Assembly: GCA_015231375.1 (NCBI GenBank) | Contig: JADGBT010000009.1 | Location: forward strand, 1 to 64,000 | Length of the DNA stretch: 64,000 bases | Direction of reading: 5' to 3' | From: Magnetococcales bacterium | Lineage (GTDB): Bacteria; Pseudomonadota; Magnetococcia; Magnetococcales; Magnetaquicoccaceae | Shown here: piece after piece, positions 1 to 9,062 of the stretch | Layout of the letters: each line of letters begins with the position of its first letter | Numbering within the stretch: the first letter of the stretch is position 1 | Translations under genes and position numbers: made by a program | The notes under the pieces: model-generated | What the model was told of the DNA's origin: nothing | Database searches by the model: none | The model's input: the letters and a program-made list of their open reading frames with translations, nothing else

Positions 1-1152
1 GGGCCGGACAGCGAGACGGCCTGGTTCCATCTCGGGGATCTGCTGATGGATCTGGGGGAGATCGAAGAGGCGATCGACGGGTTCACGCAGGCGGCGCGTC
101 TCAAGCCGGATCTGGTCGGCGCCTGGATCAATCTGGGGCTGTGTCAAAAATCCCGGAACCGTCCCGAGCTTGCCCTGGCGTGTTTTCGCATGGCCTTGCA
201 GGCCCGACCGGATCACGCTCAGGCCCACGTCAATCTGGCCATGGCCCATCTGATGATGGAGCACTACCCGGAAGGGTGGCGGGAATACGAGTGGCGTTTC
301 AAACTCGATCAGCCCAGCGTTCCGTATTCATGCCCGTCGGTTCCCCGCTGGCAGGGGGAACCGCTGCGCGACCGGACCCTTCTCGTGTTGGGCGAGCAGG
401 GATTCGGGGACATGATCCAGTTCATCCGTTTCGCCGCTGTGCTGCGCGAGCTGGGAGCGCGGGTGTTGCTGACCGTGCCCACTCCTCTGGTGACCCTGTT
501 CCAGCGTGCGCCCGGTGTGGCGCGGGTGCAAAACCATCCGGATTTCCGTGAACCGGTTCATTTTCAGATTCCGCTGCTCTCCGTGCCCGGCGTGCTCGGA
601 ACCACGGTGGAGACCATTCCGGCGGCGGCAGGGTATCTGACTCCGGATCCGCAACAGGCCGCCGTATGGGCCGAGCGGCTGGCAGGGCCGGACCTGAAAG
701 TGGGGCTGATCTGGGAGGGCAAACCGTTGCACGCCAATGATCCGTTGCGGCGTCGTTCCTGCACCTTGAACGATCTGCTGCCCTTGGCGCGGGTGCCGGG
801 CGTGAGCCTATTCAGTCTGCAAAAGAGTGAGCCGGATCGACCATTGCCCTCGATTCCGCAAGGGGTATCGATCCGGTTCATGGATGCTCATCTCACCGAC
901 TTCGCGGCCACGGCGGCGATCATGAGCCGGATGGATCGGATCGTCACCATCGATTCGGCCACGGCCCATTTGGCCGGAGCCTTGGGGGTGCCGGTCTGGA
1001 CCTTGTTGCCCCGGGCGCCGGACTGGCGTTGGGGCATGAACCGATCCACCACCCCCTGGTATGCCTCCATGACCCTGTTTCGTCAAAGCGTGACCGACCG
1101 CTGGAACGAGCCGGTGGCCGCCATGGCCCTGGCTTTGGAGTCGCAAAAATGA
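1..1152 (+). CDS. TPR / glycosyltransferase-9-like protein (5' partial)
   Basis: The frame is open from base 1, so the N-terminus lies outside the window; 383 residues are visible. The first ~95 residues are tetratricopeptide repeats of the form 'AWINLGLCQKSRNRPELALACF'-type helices with the usual Leu-Gly and Pro-Asp spacing. A conserved 'GWREYEWRF' linker follows, then a ~270-residue domain with 'EQGFGDMIQFIRF' near its start and 'TIDSATAHLAGALGVPVWTLL' near its end, which resembles the GT-B fold heptosyltransferase (GT9) family. Such TPR-GT9 proteins are common in bacteria with many glycosylated surface or flagellar proteins; the acceptor cannot be told here. Its stop overlaps the start of a paralogue by 4 bases, so the two are probably cotranslated. 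Confidence 0.8.
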   Translation, partial: GPDSETAWFHLGDLLMDLGEIEEAIDGFTQAARLKPDLVGAWINLGLCQKSRNRPELALACFRMALQARPDHAQAHVNLAMAHLMMEHYPEGWREYEWRFKLDQPSVPYSCPSVPRWQGEPLRDRTLLVLGEQGFGDMIQFIRFAAVLRELGARVLLTVPTPLVTLFQRAPGVARVQNHPDFREPVHFQIPLLSVPGVLGTTVETIPAAAGYLTPDPQQAAVWAERLAGPDLKVGLIWEGKPLHANDPLRRRSCTLNDLLPLARVPGVSLFSLQKSEPDRPLPSIPQGVSIRFMDAHLTDFAATAAIMSRMDRIVTIDSATAHLAGALGVPVWTLLPRAPDWRWGMNRSTTPWYASMTLFRQSVTDRWNEPVAAMALALESQK

Positions 1153-2654
1153 GCGCTTCTGAAATCTCCCGGTTGCTGGAGCAGGCCCTGGCCGCCCATC
1201 GGCGTCGGGATCCGGTGCAGGTGAACGCCTGGGTGCGACAGGTGTTGACCCTGGACCCCGAAAACGCCGACGCGCTGTATCTGCTGGGTATCAGCGCCGC
1301 CTCGATGAACCGTCCCGATCTGGCGGTCCATCTGTTGCGCAAGGCGGTGGCGTGCAATCCGGGTCATCCTTATTATCATTTCAATCTGGGATCCTGTTTC
1401 AGCGCCTTGGGTCAGAACGAGCGGGCCGAAGAGAGTCTGCGCGCCGCCCTCGCCTTGAAACCCGATCTGGCCGAAGCCCATATCAATCTGGGCAATCTGC
1501 GCATGGCCCAGGGGGATCCGGCGGTTGCGGTGGCGTGTTATCTGCACGCGGTGGGGCTGAATCCGGATCTGACCATCGCCCATTATAATCTGGGGGTCAT
1601 CTTTCAGGAGCATGGCGATCACGTCGCGGCGTTGGAGCGCTTCCGGGAGGCGTTGCGCTGCGATCCGGATTATGCCCCGGCCCATATGGGGGTGGCGGCT
1701 TCGCGGCTCAAGACCGGTGAGTACCACGAGGGCTGGCAGGAGTATGAATGGCGGTTTCGTCTGCCCACGCACGCGCCGCGTCTGTGTCCCGTGCCCCGCT
1801 GGGAGGGACTGCCCCCCGAGGGGGCGCGTCTGCCCGAGGGGTTGCGTTTGTATGTCTACACCGAGCAGGGATTCGGCGATGCCTTGATGTTCGCCCGTTT
1901 CGCGCCTTTGCTGCGGGAGCGGGGCGGCAGGGTGTTGCTGGAGTGTCGCCCGGAGTTGTCGCGGCTTTTCGCCGCTTCGTCACTGGCTGATCTGGTGAGC
2001 GCGCGTGCGTTGGACGACGGAGCGCCTCCCCCTTTCGACTACGACCGTCATGTGCCGCTCATGAGTCTGCCGGGCCTGTTGGGGATCACGTTGGAGACGC
2101 TGCCGGATTCCTGTCCCTATCTGGTGGCGCCGCCGGAGCGGGTCCAGGCCTGGGGGGAGCGACTCGGGGAGAAAAAAGGGTGGCGGATTGGGTTGTGCTG
2201 GTCGGGGAATCCTTCGACGGCGGTCAATCGGGATCGGGCCTGCACCGTGCAGGATCTGCTGCCTTTGACCCTGTTGCCTGGCATCACCTTCTACAGTCTG
2301 CAAAAAGGCCCCCCTGCGGCCCAATTGACCCGGGAGTTGTGTCAACGCCACGACATCGTTTCTTTGGAAGCGGAGTTGGAGGATTTTGCCGAAACCGCCG
2401 CCGTGTTGCGGAATCTGGATCTGCTGATCTCCACGGATACGGCGATCGTCCATCTGGCCGGGGGATTGGGGGTGCCGGTCTGGACCCTGTTGCACACAGC
2501 CTGTGAATGGCGCTGGCTGGAAAATCGCGCAACAAGCCCCTGGTATCCTTCCATGCGTCTGTTTCGTCAAGCCGGAGCGGGTGACTGGCAGGAGTTGGTG
2601 GAGCGGGTCAGACGGGCTTTGGATGACAGTCTAAATCTGAAAAATTTGCTATAG
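1149..2654 (+). CDS. TPR / glycosyltransferase-9-like protein
   Basis: A 501-residue paralogue of the preceding gene. I chose the ATG at 1149 because it forms an ATGA overlap with the upstream stop, although the frame is open further 5'. Residues ~1-210 hold about five TPRs; 'GWQEYEWRF' marks the boundary. The C-terminal half has 'TEQGFGDALMFARFAPLL' and 'STDTAIVHLAGGLGVPVW', the same hallmarks as in the first gene and in GT9-type transferases. Probable role: transfer of a sugar to a protein or envelope glycan in the cytoplasm, with the TPRs as protein-binding arm. The donor, acceptor and activity are not deducible. The two copies differ mainly in TPR number, which suggests a tandem duplication followed by repeat change. 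Confidence 0.82.
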   Translation: MSASEISRLLEQALAAHRRRDPVQVNAWVRQVLTLDPENADALYLLGISAASMNRPDLAVHLLRKAVACNPGHPYYHFNLGSCFSALGQNERAEESLRAALALKPDLAEAHINLGNLRMAQGDPAVAVACYLHAVGLNPDLTIAHYNLGVIFQEHGDHVAALERFREALRCDPDYAPAHMGVAASRLKTGEYHEGWQEYEWRFRLPTHAPRLCPVPRWEGLPPEGARLPEGLRLYVYTEQGFGDALMFARFAPLLRERGGRVLLECRPELSRLFAASSLADLVSARALDDGAPPPFDYDRHVPLMSLPGLLGITLETLPDSCPYLVAPPERVQAWGERLGEKKGWRIGLCWSGNPSTAVNRDRACTVQDLLPLTLLPGITFYSLQKGPPAAQLTRELCQRHDIVSLEAELEDFAETAAVLRNLDLLISTDTAIVHLAGGLGVPVWTLLHTACEWRWLENRATSPWYPSMRLFRQAGAGDWQELVERVRRALDDSLNLKNLL

Positions 2655-2819
2655 CAGCAAAAATTTGCTTGATTTTTGGGTTTCGTTTCCCTATCCTCAT
2701 GAAACCCAATGCCCTGCCTTGAGCGGAATTCATTCCGAAATCGATTTTTCTGGATTGTTACAACTTAAATCATTCAAAAAGCGGCAAAAGTTCATAGCCG
2801 GATTCGCGGAGATCAAATC

Positions 2820-3314
2820 ATGAGAATCCATCAACAGGCCACTCTGATCGACACCATTCAGGATGCCATGCACGAGATGGCCATCGCTTTTTTTTCCACC
2901 GATATCGGCATGCGAGATGGACCGGCGCTTCTGCACGCGACAGCGGTTTCGTCGCATGCGCCAAAGGCCGATGTAACGGCCATCGTCGGATTCCGGGGAC
3001 AGATCGCCGGGGGCGTGCATCTTTCCGCGCCGATGCATGCGGCATTGGGGCTGGCGTCGGCTTTTTGGGGCGAGCCGCTGGACTCCTTCAACGAGACGGG
3101 TCGGGATGCGTTCGGCGAATTGACCAACATTCTGGCCGGCGCCTTGAAAAGTCGCATCAACGATGGCATCGATCTGACCCCTCCCACCATTGTGCAGGGA
3201 TCGGATCCGGTGGATCTGCCCACCTATGGCGTGCCCCACAGTGCCCGGTGTTATTTCATGACCGTCAATGGACCGTTGTACGTGGAGGTGTTCCACGATG
3301 GTCAGGAGCTTTAG
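2820..3314 (+). CDS. CheX-like chemotaxis phosphatase
   Basis: 164 residues. The segment 'DAFGELTNILAGALKS' (~residues 100-115) carries the ExxN signature helix of CheC/CheX/FliY phosphatases, which dephosphorylate CheY-P, and the surrounding sheet-rich pattern and length fit CheX. It has one signature helix, as in CheX, not two as in CheC. ATG at 2820 follows GCGGAG with about 9 bases between. It stands alone between a glycosyltransferase and a minus-strand two-component locus, with no che operon in view, so its target response regulator is unknown; any of the many receiver proteins in this window could be a partner. Confidence 0.7.
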   Translation: MRIHQQATLIDTIQDAMHEMAIAFFSTDIGMRDGPALLHATAVSSHAPKADVTAIVGFRGQIAGGVHLSAPMHAALGLASAFWGEPLDSFNETGRDAFGELTNILAGALKSRINDGIDLTPPTIVQGSDPVDLPTYGVPHSARCYFMTVNGPLYVEVFHDGQEL

Positions 3315-3352
3315 AGATCAGGCCTTTTAGGGGAACGGACATTCCAGGGAGG

Positions 3353-6300
3353 TCAGGAATCCGGCCCGTTGTCAAGAAAGGCCGTCCGGTCTGAATGGGG
3401 TGTCGTCAACGCTTCCGGGGGTGGCGCGGCATATTCGGATGTTTTCGCTTCATCTTGGAGCAGCCAGTGGGCGATGGAGGCCAGCACGGTGGCCAGTTCG
3501 GTTTCCAGTCGATCCAGCAGCAGTGGCCAGACATGGCGTTGATCCGACCGGATGGCCATTTCCAACTCCCGCGCCGCCTCGAACAACGCCATGGCGTACA
3601 GATTCCCCGCAGACCCCTTGAAGGCGTGAATCAATCGGCTGGCCTGCTCCAGGTCGTTGACGCGTCGGCCCAGCAGCATGCCCCGCAGGGTTTGGATCAC
3701 GGTGGTGTAGTGGTTTTGGAACTCCGTCAGCAACGTCCACAACAAGGCCTGCTTGTGATGGATCATCTCCAGCAGCGCTTCGCTGTCGATGCCGGGCAGG
3801 GGTGGAGGTTCGGGCATGGCGATCCTGGCAGCCGCGTCCGCTCCAACGGCCGAGACTGAGGGTTCCGGTCGCTGGAACGGACGCGGCCCGATCCAGCGGT
3901 TCAAGGTCTCGAACAGCCGTTTGCGGTCGATGGGTTTGGTGAGGTGGTCGTTCATGCCGGCTTCCAGGCTGGCCTGTTGATCGTTTTCCAGGGCGTGGGC
4001 GGTCATGGCCAGAATCGGCAGATGCTGCAAACGCGGATCCGTGCGGATCATGCGGGTGGCGGCGTGACCATCCATCAGGGGCATCTGGATGTCCATCAAC
4101 ACCAGATCATACTGGCCAGTGGTCACCTGTTGAATGGCCTCCAGTCCATTTTCCGCCACATCGACCACGATGCCGACACTTTCCAGATTCTCCCGCGCCA
4201 CCTGCTGGTTGATGGGATTGTCTTCCACCAGCAGCACTCTGGCGCCGTGCAGGTGTTGGTGGAAGGCGGTCAGGTCCGGAGGATGCGCGCCGCTGTCGGG
4301 CGGTCGGGCCACCTCCTGGCCGAACAGGGTCATGATCCCGTCGAACAGGACCGAACAGTGGATCGGTTTGATCAGGTGCAGATGCGCGATTCCGGCGATG
4401 TTGCCGTGGCGGCGGTTTCTGGGAGCGTTCGGGGGGAGTGGGTTGCTCAACAGCAGCAGGCTGCAAGGGGGACGGGAGCGGGATGGATCGATGCTGGTCT
4501 GGCGGATCTTTTCCAGGCTGTCCGGGGGGAGCGGGGTGGACTCCTCCAGCACGATCAGTCGGAACGGGTTTTGGGCGGCGCGGGCCAAAGCCGCCTGATC
4601 GAGCGCCTCCTGGGCCGTGGAGACCGCCACCACCTCGAAGGTGAACAGACGCAGCATGTCTGCCAGGGCGTTGCGGCTGGGCGTGTTGCGGTTCACCAGC
4701 AGCACGGGCAGATGGCGCAACTCCTGGGGAGGCAGCAGATCCGAGCGGTTGCCGGTGACCGCGTGCTGAAAGGCGGCGGTGAAATGAAAGGTGCTGCCTT
4801 GTCCCGGTGCGCTTTCCAGCCAGATGCGTCCTCCCATCATTTCGACCAGTCGTTTGCTGATGGCCAGTCCCAGTCCGGTGCCGCCATGGGTGCGGGTGGT
4901 GGACAGGTCGGCCTGGGAAAAAGGCTGAAACAGTCGGCCCGCCTGATCTTCCGGAATGCCGATGCCGGTATCGCGCACCGAAAAATGCAGCAGGATTGGT
5001 ACCTCTTCATCCGGGACGCGTCGCACCGACACTTCCACCTCCCCGTCGGTGGGGGTGAACTTGATGGCGTTGCCGATCAGGTTCATCAGGATCTGTTCCA
5101 GGCGCAACGGATCCCCGTGCAAGGCGGTGCGTCCCTCCTCGGCCATGGACAGGATCAGTTCCAGTCCTTTTTCCGCCAGTTGCAGACGGAACAGATCGGC
5201 CAAGCGTTCAAACAGCTCCCGTGGCAGAAAATCGACTTTTTCCAGTTCCAGCCGTCCGGCGTCGATCTTCGAGAAGTCCAGGATATCGTTGATGATCCGC
5301 AGTAGGGAACGGGAGGAGGCGGAGATTTTGTTCAGGTGGTCCCGTGTTCTGGGGGGCAGTTCGGATTGCAAGGAGAGATCGGTCAGACCGATCACGGCGT
5401 TCATGGGGGTGCGGATTTCATGGCTCATGTTGGCCAGAAACAGGCTTTTGGCCTGATTGGCCGCAGAGGCGGCGGCGCTGGAGCGTTCCAGTTCGCGAGT
5501 CATGCGTTGCAGATCGCCGACCATATGGTTGAAAGTCGCGGCCAGATCGCCGATTTCATCGTGTGTGGTCACGGCCAGGGTGGTGTCGAAGCGACCCTGA
5601 CCGATGGCCGTCATGCCCTGACGCAGTTGGATGATGGGCGCCGCCAATCGGCGCGAGACCAGATAGGCGCAACCGGTCACCAGCAGCAGCATCGGCAGGG
5701 CCGACAGCCACAGCAGCGGCAGTTCCTTGCGGAGTGCGTCGTCGATCATGGTCGGAGTGACCGGAAAGGTGATCCGCAGGGTCAGATGGGGTTCCCCGTC
5801 TCCGAGACGGATCTCCCCGTGGATCGGGATGGTCTTCGGGTCTGCGGGGAGGAGGAGGTCGCCTTCCGGAGGCATGAGGGGCGTTGACGGCGGATGATAC
5901 AGGCGCGCCCCCTGGTATCCGGCCACTTTCAGGGCTGTCACATGCCGCAGATAGTCGGTGAGATCCGCGTGAAGCAGGATCGATCCGGCGAATCCGCCGA
6001 TTTCCGGATCCCATTTGGGGATGCCCGCCAATACGGTCCAGTGGCCATCCGGCATCTGGAAGGGGCCTGCGAAGCGGGTGGAGCCGAAGGGGAGTTCCTG
6101 CAAGGTGTGATGGAGTTTTCTGGCCTGCTGGTCATACGGGTCGTTGTCGTCGGGTTGGTGGTTGAGATTCCGGTATTGGCGGATGCGTTGCCTGCCGCTG
6201 ACGGCGACCATCTCCTGGCCCTGGCGATCGAAGTAGCGGATCGACAGGAACAGTCCTTTTTGGGACGACAGGACGTGCGTGAACAGTCGTTCCACCTCGG

Positions 6301-6583
6301 GTTTGATCAGCAGTGTCCGGTCCCCCCAGGCCCGGAGCATCTCGTCGAGGCCGGAGAGTTGTTCCAGGATGCGCAGGCCGCTTTGCAAAGGAATGGCCTG
6401 CACCTTGTCGAAATAGGCGACCGCCTCATCGACGACGTGCCGGGCCGAGCGTTCCATATCCTGTTGGATCTGGCGTTTGATCATCCAGTATTGGACCGAT
6501 CCGAAACAAAAGATCAGCAGGACGCCCACCCCGACAAACCAGCCCAGCAGCGTGTGGAAGATCGATCGGCGTCGGGTGTTCAT
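3353..6583 (-). CDS. Unorthodox hybrid histidine kinase (HAMP-HisKA-HATPase-REC-REC-Hpt)
   Basis: 1076 residues. Order: TM ~13-33, periplasmic sensor ~35-280, TM ~288-310, HAMP ~305-360, HisKA with '[11 protein letters not shown]' (His ~386), HATPase with 'DTGIGI' and '[10 protein letters not shown]', a degenerate receiver ~624-755, an intact receiver ~780-898 ('LVEDN', 'LMDIQMP', 'LTKP') and a C-terminal Hpt with 'HAFKGSAGN' (~988). In the first receiver the acidic pair is gone and the phosphoacceptor position reads 'LIVLEEST', with Glu instead of Asp, so phosphotransfer should pass through the second receiver. ATG at 6583 overlaps the stop of the periplasmic binding protein gene by ATGA; the much longer open frame upstream is antisense-like and rejected. 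Together with its neighbours it resembles TorS. Confidence 0.88.
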   Translation of the reverse strand: MNTRRRSIFHTLLGWFVGVGVLLIFCFGSVQYWMIKRQIQQDMERSARHVVDEAVAYFDKVQAIPLQSGLRILEQLSGLDEMLRAWGDRTLLIKPEVERLFTHVLSSQKGLFLSIRYFDRQGQEMVAVSGRQRIRQYRNLNHQPDDNDPYDQQARKLHHTLQELPFGSTRFAGPFQMPDGHWTVLAGIPKWDPEIGGFAGSILLHADLTDYLRHVTALKVAGYQGARLYHPPSTPLMPPEGDLLLPADPKTIPIHGEIRLGDGEPHLTLRITFPVTPTMIDDALRKELPLLWLSALPMLLLVTGCAYLVSRRLAAPIIQLRQGMTAIGQGRFDTTLAVTTHDEIGDLAATFNHMVGDLQRMTRELERSSAAASAANQAKSLFLANMSHEIRTPMNAVIGLTDLSLQSELPPRTRDHLNKISASSRSLLRIINDILDFSKIDAGRLELEKVDFLPRELFERLADLFRLQLAEKGLELILSMAEEGRTALHGDPLRLEQILMNLIGNAIKFTPTDGEVEVSVRRVPDEEVPILLHFSVRDTGIGIPEDQAGRLFQPFSQADLSTTRTHGGTGLGLAISKRLVEMMGGRIWLESAPGQGSTFHFTAAFQHAVTGNRSDLLPPQELRHLPVLLVNRNTPSRNALADMLRLFTFEVVAVSTAQEALDQAALARAAQNPFRLIVLEESTPLPPDSLEKIRQTSIDPSRSRPPCSLLLLSNPLPPNAPRNRRHGNIAGIAHLHLIKPIHCSVLFDGIMTLFGQEVARPPDSGAHPPDLTAFHQHLHGARVLLVEDNPINQQVARENLESVGIVVDVAENGLEAIQQVTTGQYDLVLMDIQMPLMDGHAATRMIRTDPRLQHLPILAMTAHALENDQQASLEAGMNDHLTKPIDRKRLFETLNRWIGPRPFQRPEPSVSAVGADAAARIAMPEPPPLPGIDSEALLEMIHHKQALLWTLLTEFQNHYTTVIQTLRGMLLGRRVNDLEQASRLIHAFKGSAGNLYAMALFEAARELEMAIRSDQRHVWPLLLDRLETELATVLASIAHWLLQDEAKTSEYAAPPPEALTTPHSDRTAFLDNGPDS

Positions 6584-7746
6584 GGGGATTCCGGATGGTG
6601 CTGGAAGGCTTCGGCCTGTTCGATGATTTCGTCGATCCAGGGACTGGTCAGGATTTCCGGAGCGATTCCGAGCATGTGCGCCCGTTCCCGGTTGACGATG
6701 CGCGCTCCCCGGGGGGGTGCGACCGGGGGCATGTGGGCCGGATCGGCACCCTGGGCGAGAATCCGGTGGGCTATGCGGACCGCCTCGTATCCTTGCCGGT
6801 ATCCAGAGTCGTCGGCGGTACACAAGACGCCTTCCTGGACGAACTGCTTTGCGTCGCCGATATCGGGTTTGCGGATGTGGCGTAGATACCAGGCTCCCAG
6901 AGCCAGGGGATCTACGGGGAGGCCCTCCGCGTCCTTGATGGTGTGGTGATTGGCTAGAAAAATGGCATCGGCCTGACTGGCCAGAGCCAGGGCGCCTTTT
7001 TTCCACTCCGATTCGTGGTTGGTGACCACTGTGCCGACGATCCGCACCGGCAGCGCGCCCTGTTCGGCCTTGCGATGGAGATCTTTCACCTTGGCGAGAC
7101 TGGTTTCCGAGTCGTCGGACAGGATGGCGAGGGTCTGGATGCCCGGAACCAGTCGGGTCAGCAGTTCCAGGCCGTCTTGCATGTATCCGGGCTGGTAGAC
7201 TCCGGTGACGTTGTGGCCGGGTTTTTCCAGGCTGTCGAGCAGACCGTATTTGAGGGGCCAGATGTTGATCCCCCAGAACACCACCGGAACCGGCGTGTCC
7301 AGATAGTGGGAGCCGATGTGGCGGACCGCGTTGTCGTCGCCGAGCAGCAGCAGATCCGGCTGGAACTGTTGGGCCTGTTCCAGAATCCGGCGGGTGGTCA
7401 CGGCCAGTTCCGACGGGTCGCTTTTGTTCTTGGTGTTCATCCACACTTTCTGGACCACGGCTTGTGATGATTCCACCGTATCGGTTCGGGTATAGGTGGT
7501 CACTTGGTCCGGATGGTCGAGATAGCCGAGTTCCAGCAACGCGGCGCTGACTCCCCGGTGGGTCTCCTGGGACCACAGGTACTCCCGATGATAACTGCTG
7601 ACCACCAGGATGCGCTTTTTGGGAGAGGCCGGGAGATCGTGGGGTAGCGCGGCCATGACAGTGGTCAACAGCAGGATCAACCGGTAAACGATGCGGTTCG
7701 TGGGGAGAGGCTCAGGCGATGAAGTGGGGCGGATCGGGCCATGCAT
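6580..7746 (-). CDS. Periplasmic ABC-type substrate-binding protein (PF04392-like) of a two-component sensor
   Basis: 388 residues. A hydrophobic stretch at ~20-36 ending in an Ala-rich cleavage region implies export. The mature part begins 'KKRILVVSSYH' and shows the two-lobe pattern of the ABC_sub_bind family, with 'VPVVFWGIN' and a late 'GYRQGYEAVRIAHRIL' helix. No permease or ATPase gene lies nearby; instead the gene runs by ATGA overlap into a hybrid kinase and follows a TorR-like regulator. By analogy with TorT-TorS it probably presents a small ligand to the kinase sensor domain. The ligand is unknown. The start has no strong ribosome site, so a slightly different N-terminus is possible. 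Confidence 0.75.
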   Translation of the reverse strand: MHGPIRPTSSPEPLPTNRIVYRLILLLTTVMAALPHDLPASPKKRILVVSSYHREYLWSQETHRGVSAALLELGYLDHPDQVTTYTRTDTVESSQAVVQKVWMNTKNKSDPSELAVTTRRILEQAQQFQPDLLLLGDDNAVRHIGSHYLDTPVPVVFWGINIWPLKYGLLDSLEKPGHNVTGVYQPGYMQDGLELLTRLVPGIQTLAILSDDSETSLAKVKDLHRKAEQGALPVRIVGTVVTNHESEWKKGALALASQADAIFLANHHTIKDAEGLPVDPLALGAWYLRHIRKPDIGDAKQFVQEGVLCTADDSGYRQGYEAVRIAHRILAQGADPAHMPPVAPPRGARIVNRERAHMLGIAPEILTSPWIDEIIEQAEAFQHHPESP

Positions 7747-7911
7747 CGGGTTTTCCCAGCCAGCTTGATGTGGTCAGGAGAGCAAAATTTGCAAATCGTG
7801 CCAAGTATACACCCGGGGCATCGCGCGCAACAGGGGCGATGTTCGGGCCTGGTTGCCGGATTTCCGGGTGGGGGTGGTCGAGTGGCGTTTGCCCCCCTGT
7901 CCCACGCGCCA

Positions 7912-8619
7912 TCAGGTTTCGTCCGGCACCAGTTGATAGCCGACGCCATGAATGGTGACCAGCATGCGGGGGCTGGAGGTTTCGCCCAGTTTGCGGCGCA
8001 AGCGGTTGATCATGACATCGATGGTGCGATCGTTGGGTATCCAGTCGCGACTGCTGATCGCCTCCAGGAGTTGATCCCGCGTGAACACCCGACCCGGTTT
8101 GCGGACGAATTCCGCCAGCAGCAGATATTCGCCGTTGGTCAAGGGGACATGGGCACCGTCCGGGGTGATGAGCCGTCGTCGTTCGGTATCCAGGGTCCAG
8201 CCGTTGAACAGGTGCCGGGTGACCGGGAGTTCGTCCTCTTCGCGCTGTTTGCGGGTGCGACGCAGCAGGTTCTTGACGCGGATGAGGAGTTCCCGTTCGT
8301 TGAAGGGTTTGATCACGTAATCGTCCGCGCCCAGTTCCAGGCCCACGATGCGATCCACGTCCTCCTTGCGGGCGGTCACCAGGATGATGCCCATGTCGGA
8401 ACGGAGTCGCAGGGCGTGGGTCAAAGAGAAGCCATCCTCGCCGGGCAGATTGATGTCCAGCAGTACCAGATCGGTACGGGTGGTTTCCAGACGTGTCCAC
8501 ATTTGGGATCCGTTTTCCGCCTCGGAGACGGCGTAGCCTTCTTTTTCAAAGTAGGCGGCGAGCAGTCCCCGGGTCACCGGATCGTCTTCGACGATCACAA
8601 TGTGTGGTTTGGCATTCAT
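7912..8619 (-). CDS. OmpR-family response regulator, TorR/ArcA-like
   Basis: 235 residues. Receiver domain 1-120 has 'IVEDD', 'LLDINLPGEDG', 'LVTARKEDVDRIVGLELG' and 'VIKPF'; a winged-helix DNA-binding domain occupies ~140-230 with 'NDRTIDVMINRLRRKLG' and 'IHGVGYQL'. The 'EDVDRIVGLELGADDYV' stretch and overall length are closest to the TorR/ArcA subgroup as I recall it. I chose the ATG at 8619 over an in-frame TTG six bases upstream. Probable phospho-acceptor of the unorthodox kinase downstream, via its Hpt. It lies 165 bases upstream of the binding-protein gene on the same strand. A 14-bp tandem direct repeat just upstream could be its autoregulatory operator. Confidence 0.88.
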   Translation of the reverse strand: MNAKPHIVIVEDDPVTRGLLAAYFEKEGYAVSEAENGSQMWTRLETTRTDLVLLDINLPGEDGFSLTHALRLRSDMGIILVTARKEDVDRIVGLELGADDYVIKPFNERELLIRVKNLLRRTRKQREEDELPVTRHLFNGWTLDTERRRLITPDGAHVPLTNGEYLLLAEFVRKPGRVFTRDQLLEAISSRDWIPNDRTIDVMINRLRRKLGETSSPRMLVTIHGVGYQLVPDET

Positions 8620-8642
8620 ACCCAACGGTCACACCCTAACTC

Positions 8643-8670
8643 TTTCATCCAGGCGATTTCATCCAGGCGA
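8643..8670. repeat. Two perfect tandem copies of a 14-bp direct repeat upstream of the TorR-like gene
   Basis: TTTCATCCAGGCGA occurs at 8643-8656 and again at 8657-8670, 24 bases before the regulator's ATG on the minus strand. OmpR-family dimers bind head-to-tail direct repeats, TorR being a known case, so this is a plausible operator. Binding is inference; a simple slippage duplication would look the same. Confidence 0.5.
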
Positions 8671-8871
8671 TACAGAGCCGTGCCGGTTGTCTGGCGTGAG
8701 AATCGGCAAAGCCGAACACGTGGCCAGACAGTTTATCCATATCATTATGGAACAATCAAGATTAATTTCGACTTGTTCCGGAAACCGCCCTGAATCATGC
8801 CGAACGGATCAGGTAAACGCCGTGTCATTCACATGATGTTAACATTTATATCGGAGCCTGAAGCGTAGGGC

Positions 8872-8913
8872 GGATCCGGGCGCGTGATAACGGATCATCA
8901 TCCGCCCGGATCC
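8872..8913. repeat. 11-bp perfect inverted repeat
   Basis: GGATCCGGGCG at 8872-8882 pairs with its complement at 8903-8913. It lies ~150 bases before the REC-PAS-kinase start. No T-run follows on either strand, so a terminator is unlikely; it may be an operator or a leader hairpin. Confidence 0.4.
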
Positions 8914-9062
8914 TGGCCCCCGCAAGAAAAAAAATGGTCCGGAGTGGAGACATTTCCCCATCCCGGGAAGAAAACGTGCTATGCTGCAAAGCGAAACGAT
9001 CCGGGTACACGGCTGTTCTCCATTCACCTGAAAATTACGAAAAATAACAGAAAATCAAAGCT

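Larger units (their letters stand above)
8626..9062. other. Divergent intergenic region, ~440 bases
   Basis: No credible gene. It separates the minus-strand TorR-like gene from the plus-strand REC-PAS-kinase gene and must hold promoters for both. It contains the 14-bp direct repeat at 8643-8670, an AT-rich centre around 8735-8860, and an 11-bp perfect inverted repeat GGATCCGGGCG at 8872-8882 / 8903-8913 with a 20-base loop. I could not assign a confident -35/-10 pair. Confidence 0.6.

Noticed and set aside
2677-2708. Terminator after the second glycosyltransferase gene
   Set aside because: The 8-bp TGGGTTTC/GAAACCCA stem has a 16-base loop and no T-run on either strand.
6584-7576. Extension of the unorthodox kinase frame upstream to 7576
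   Set aside because: The frame is open but overlaps the binding-protein gene for about 1 kb and reads as Arg/Pro-rich noise; the ATG at 6583 begins a normal TM-containing N-terminus.
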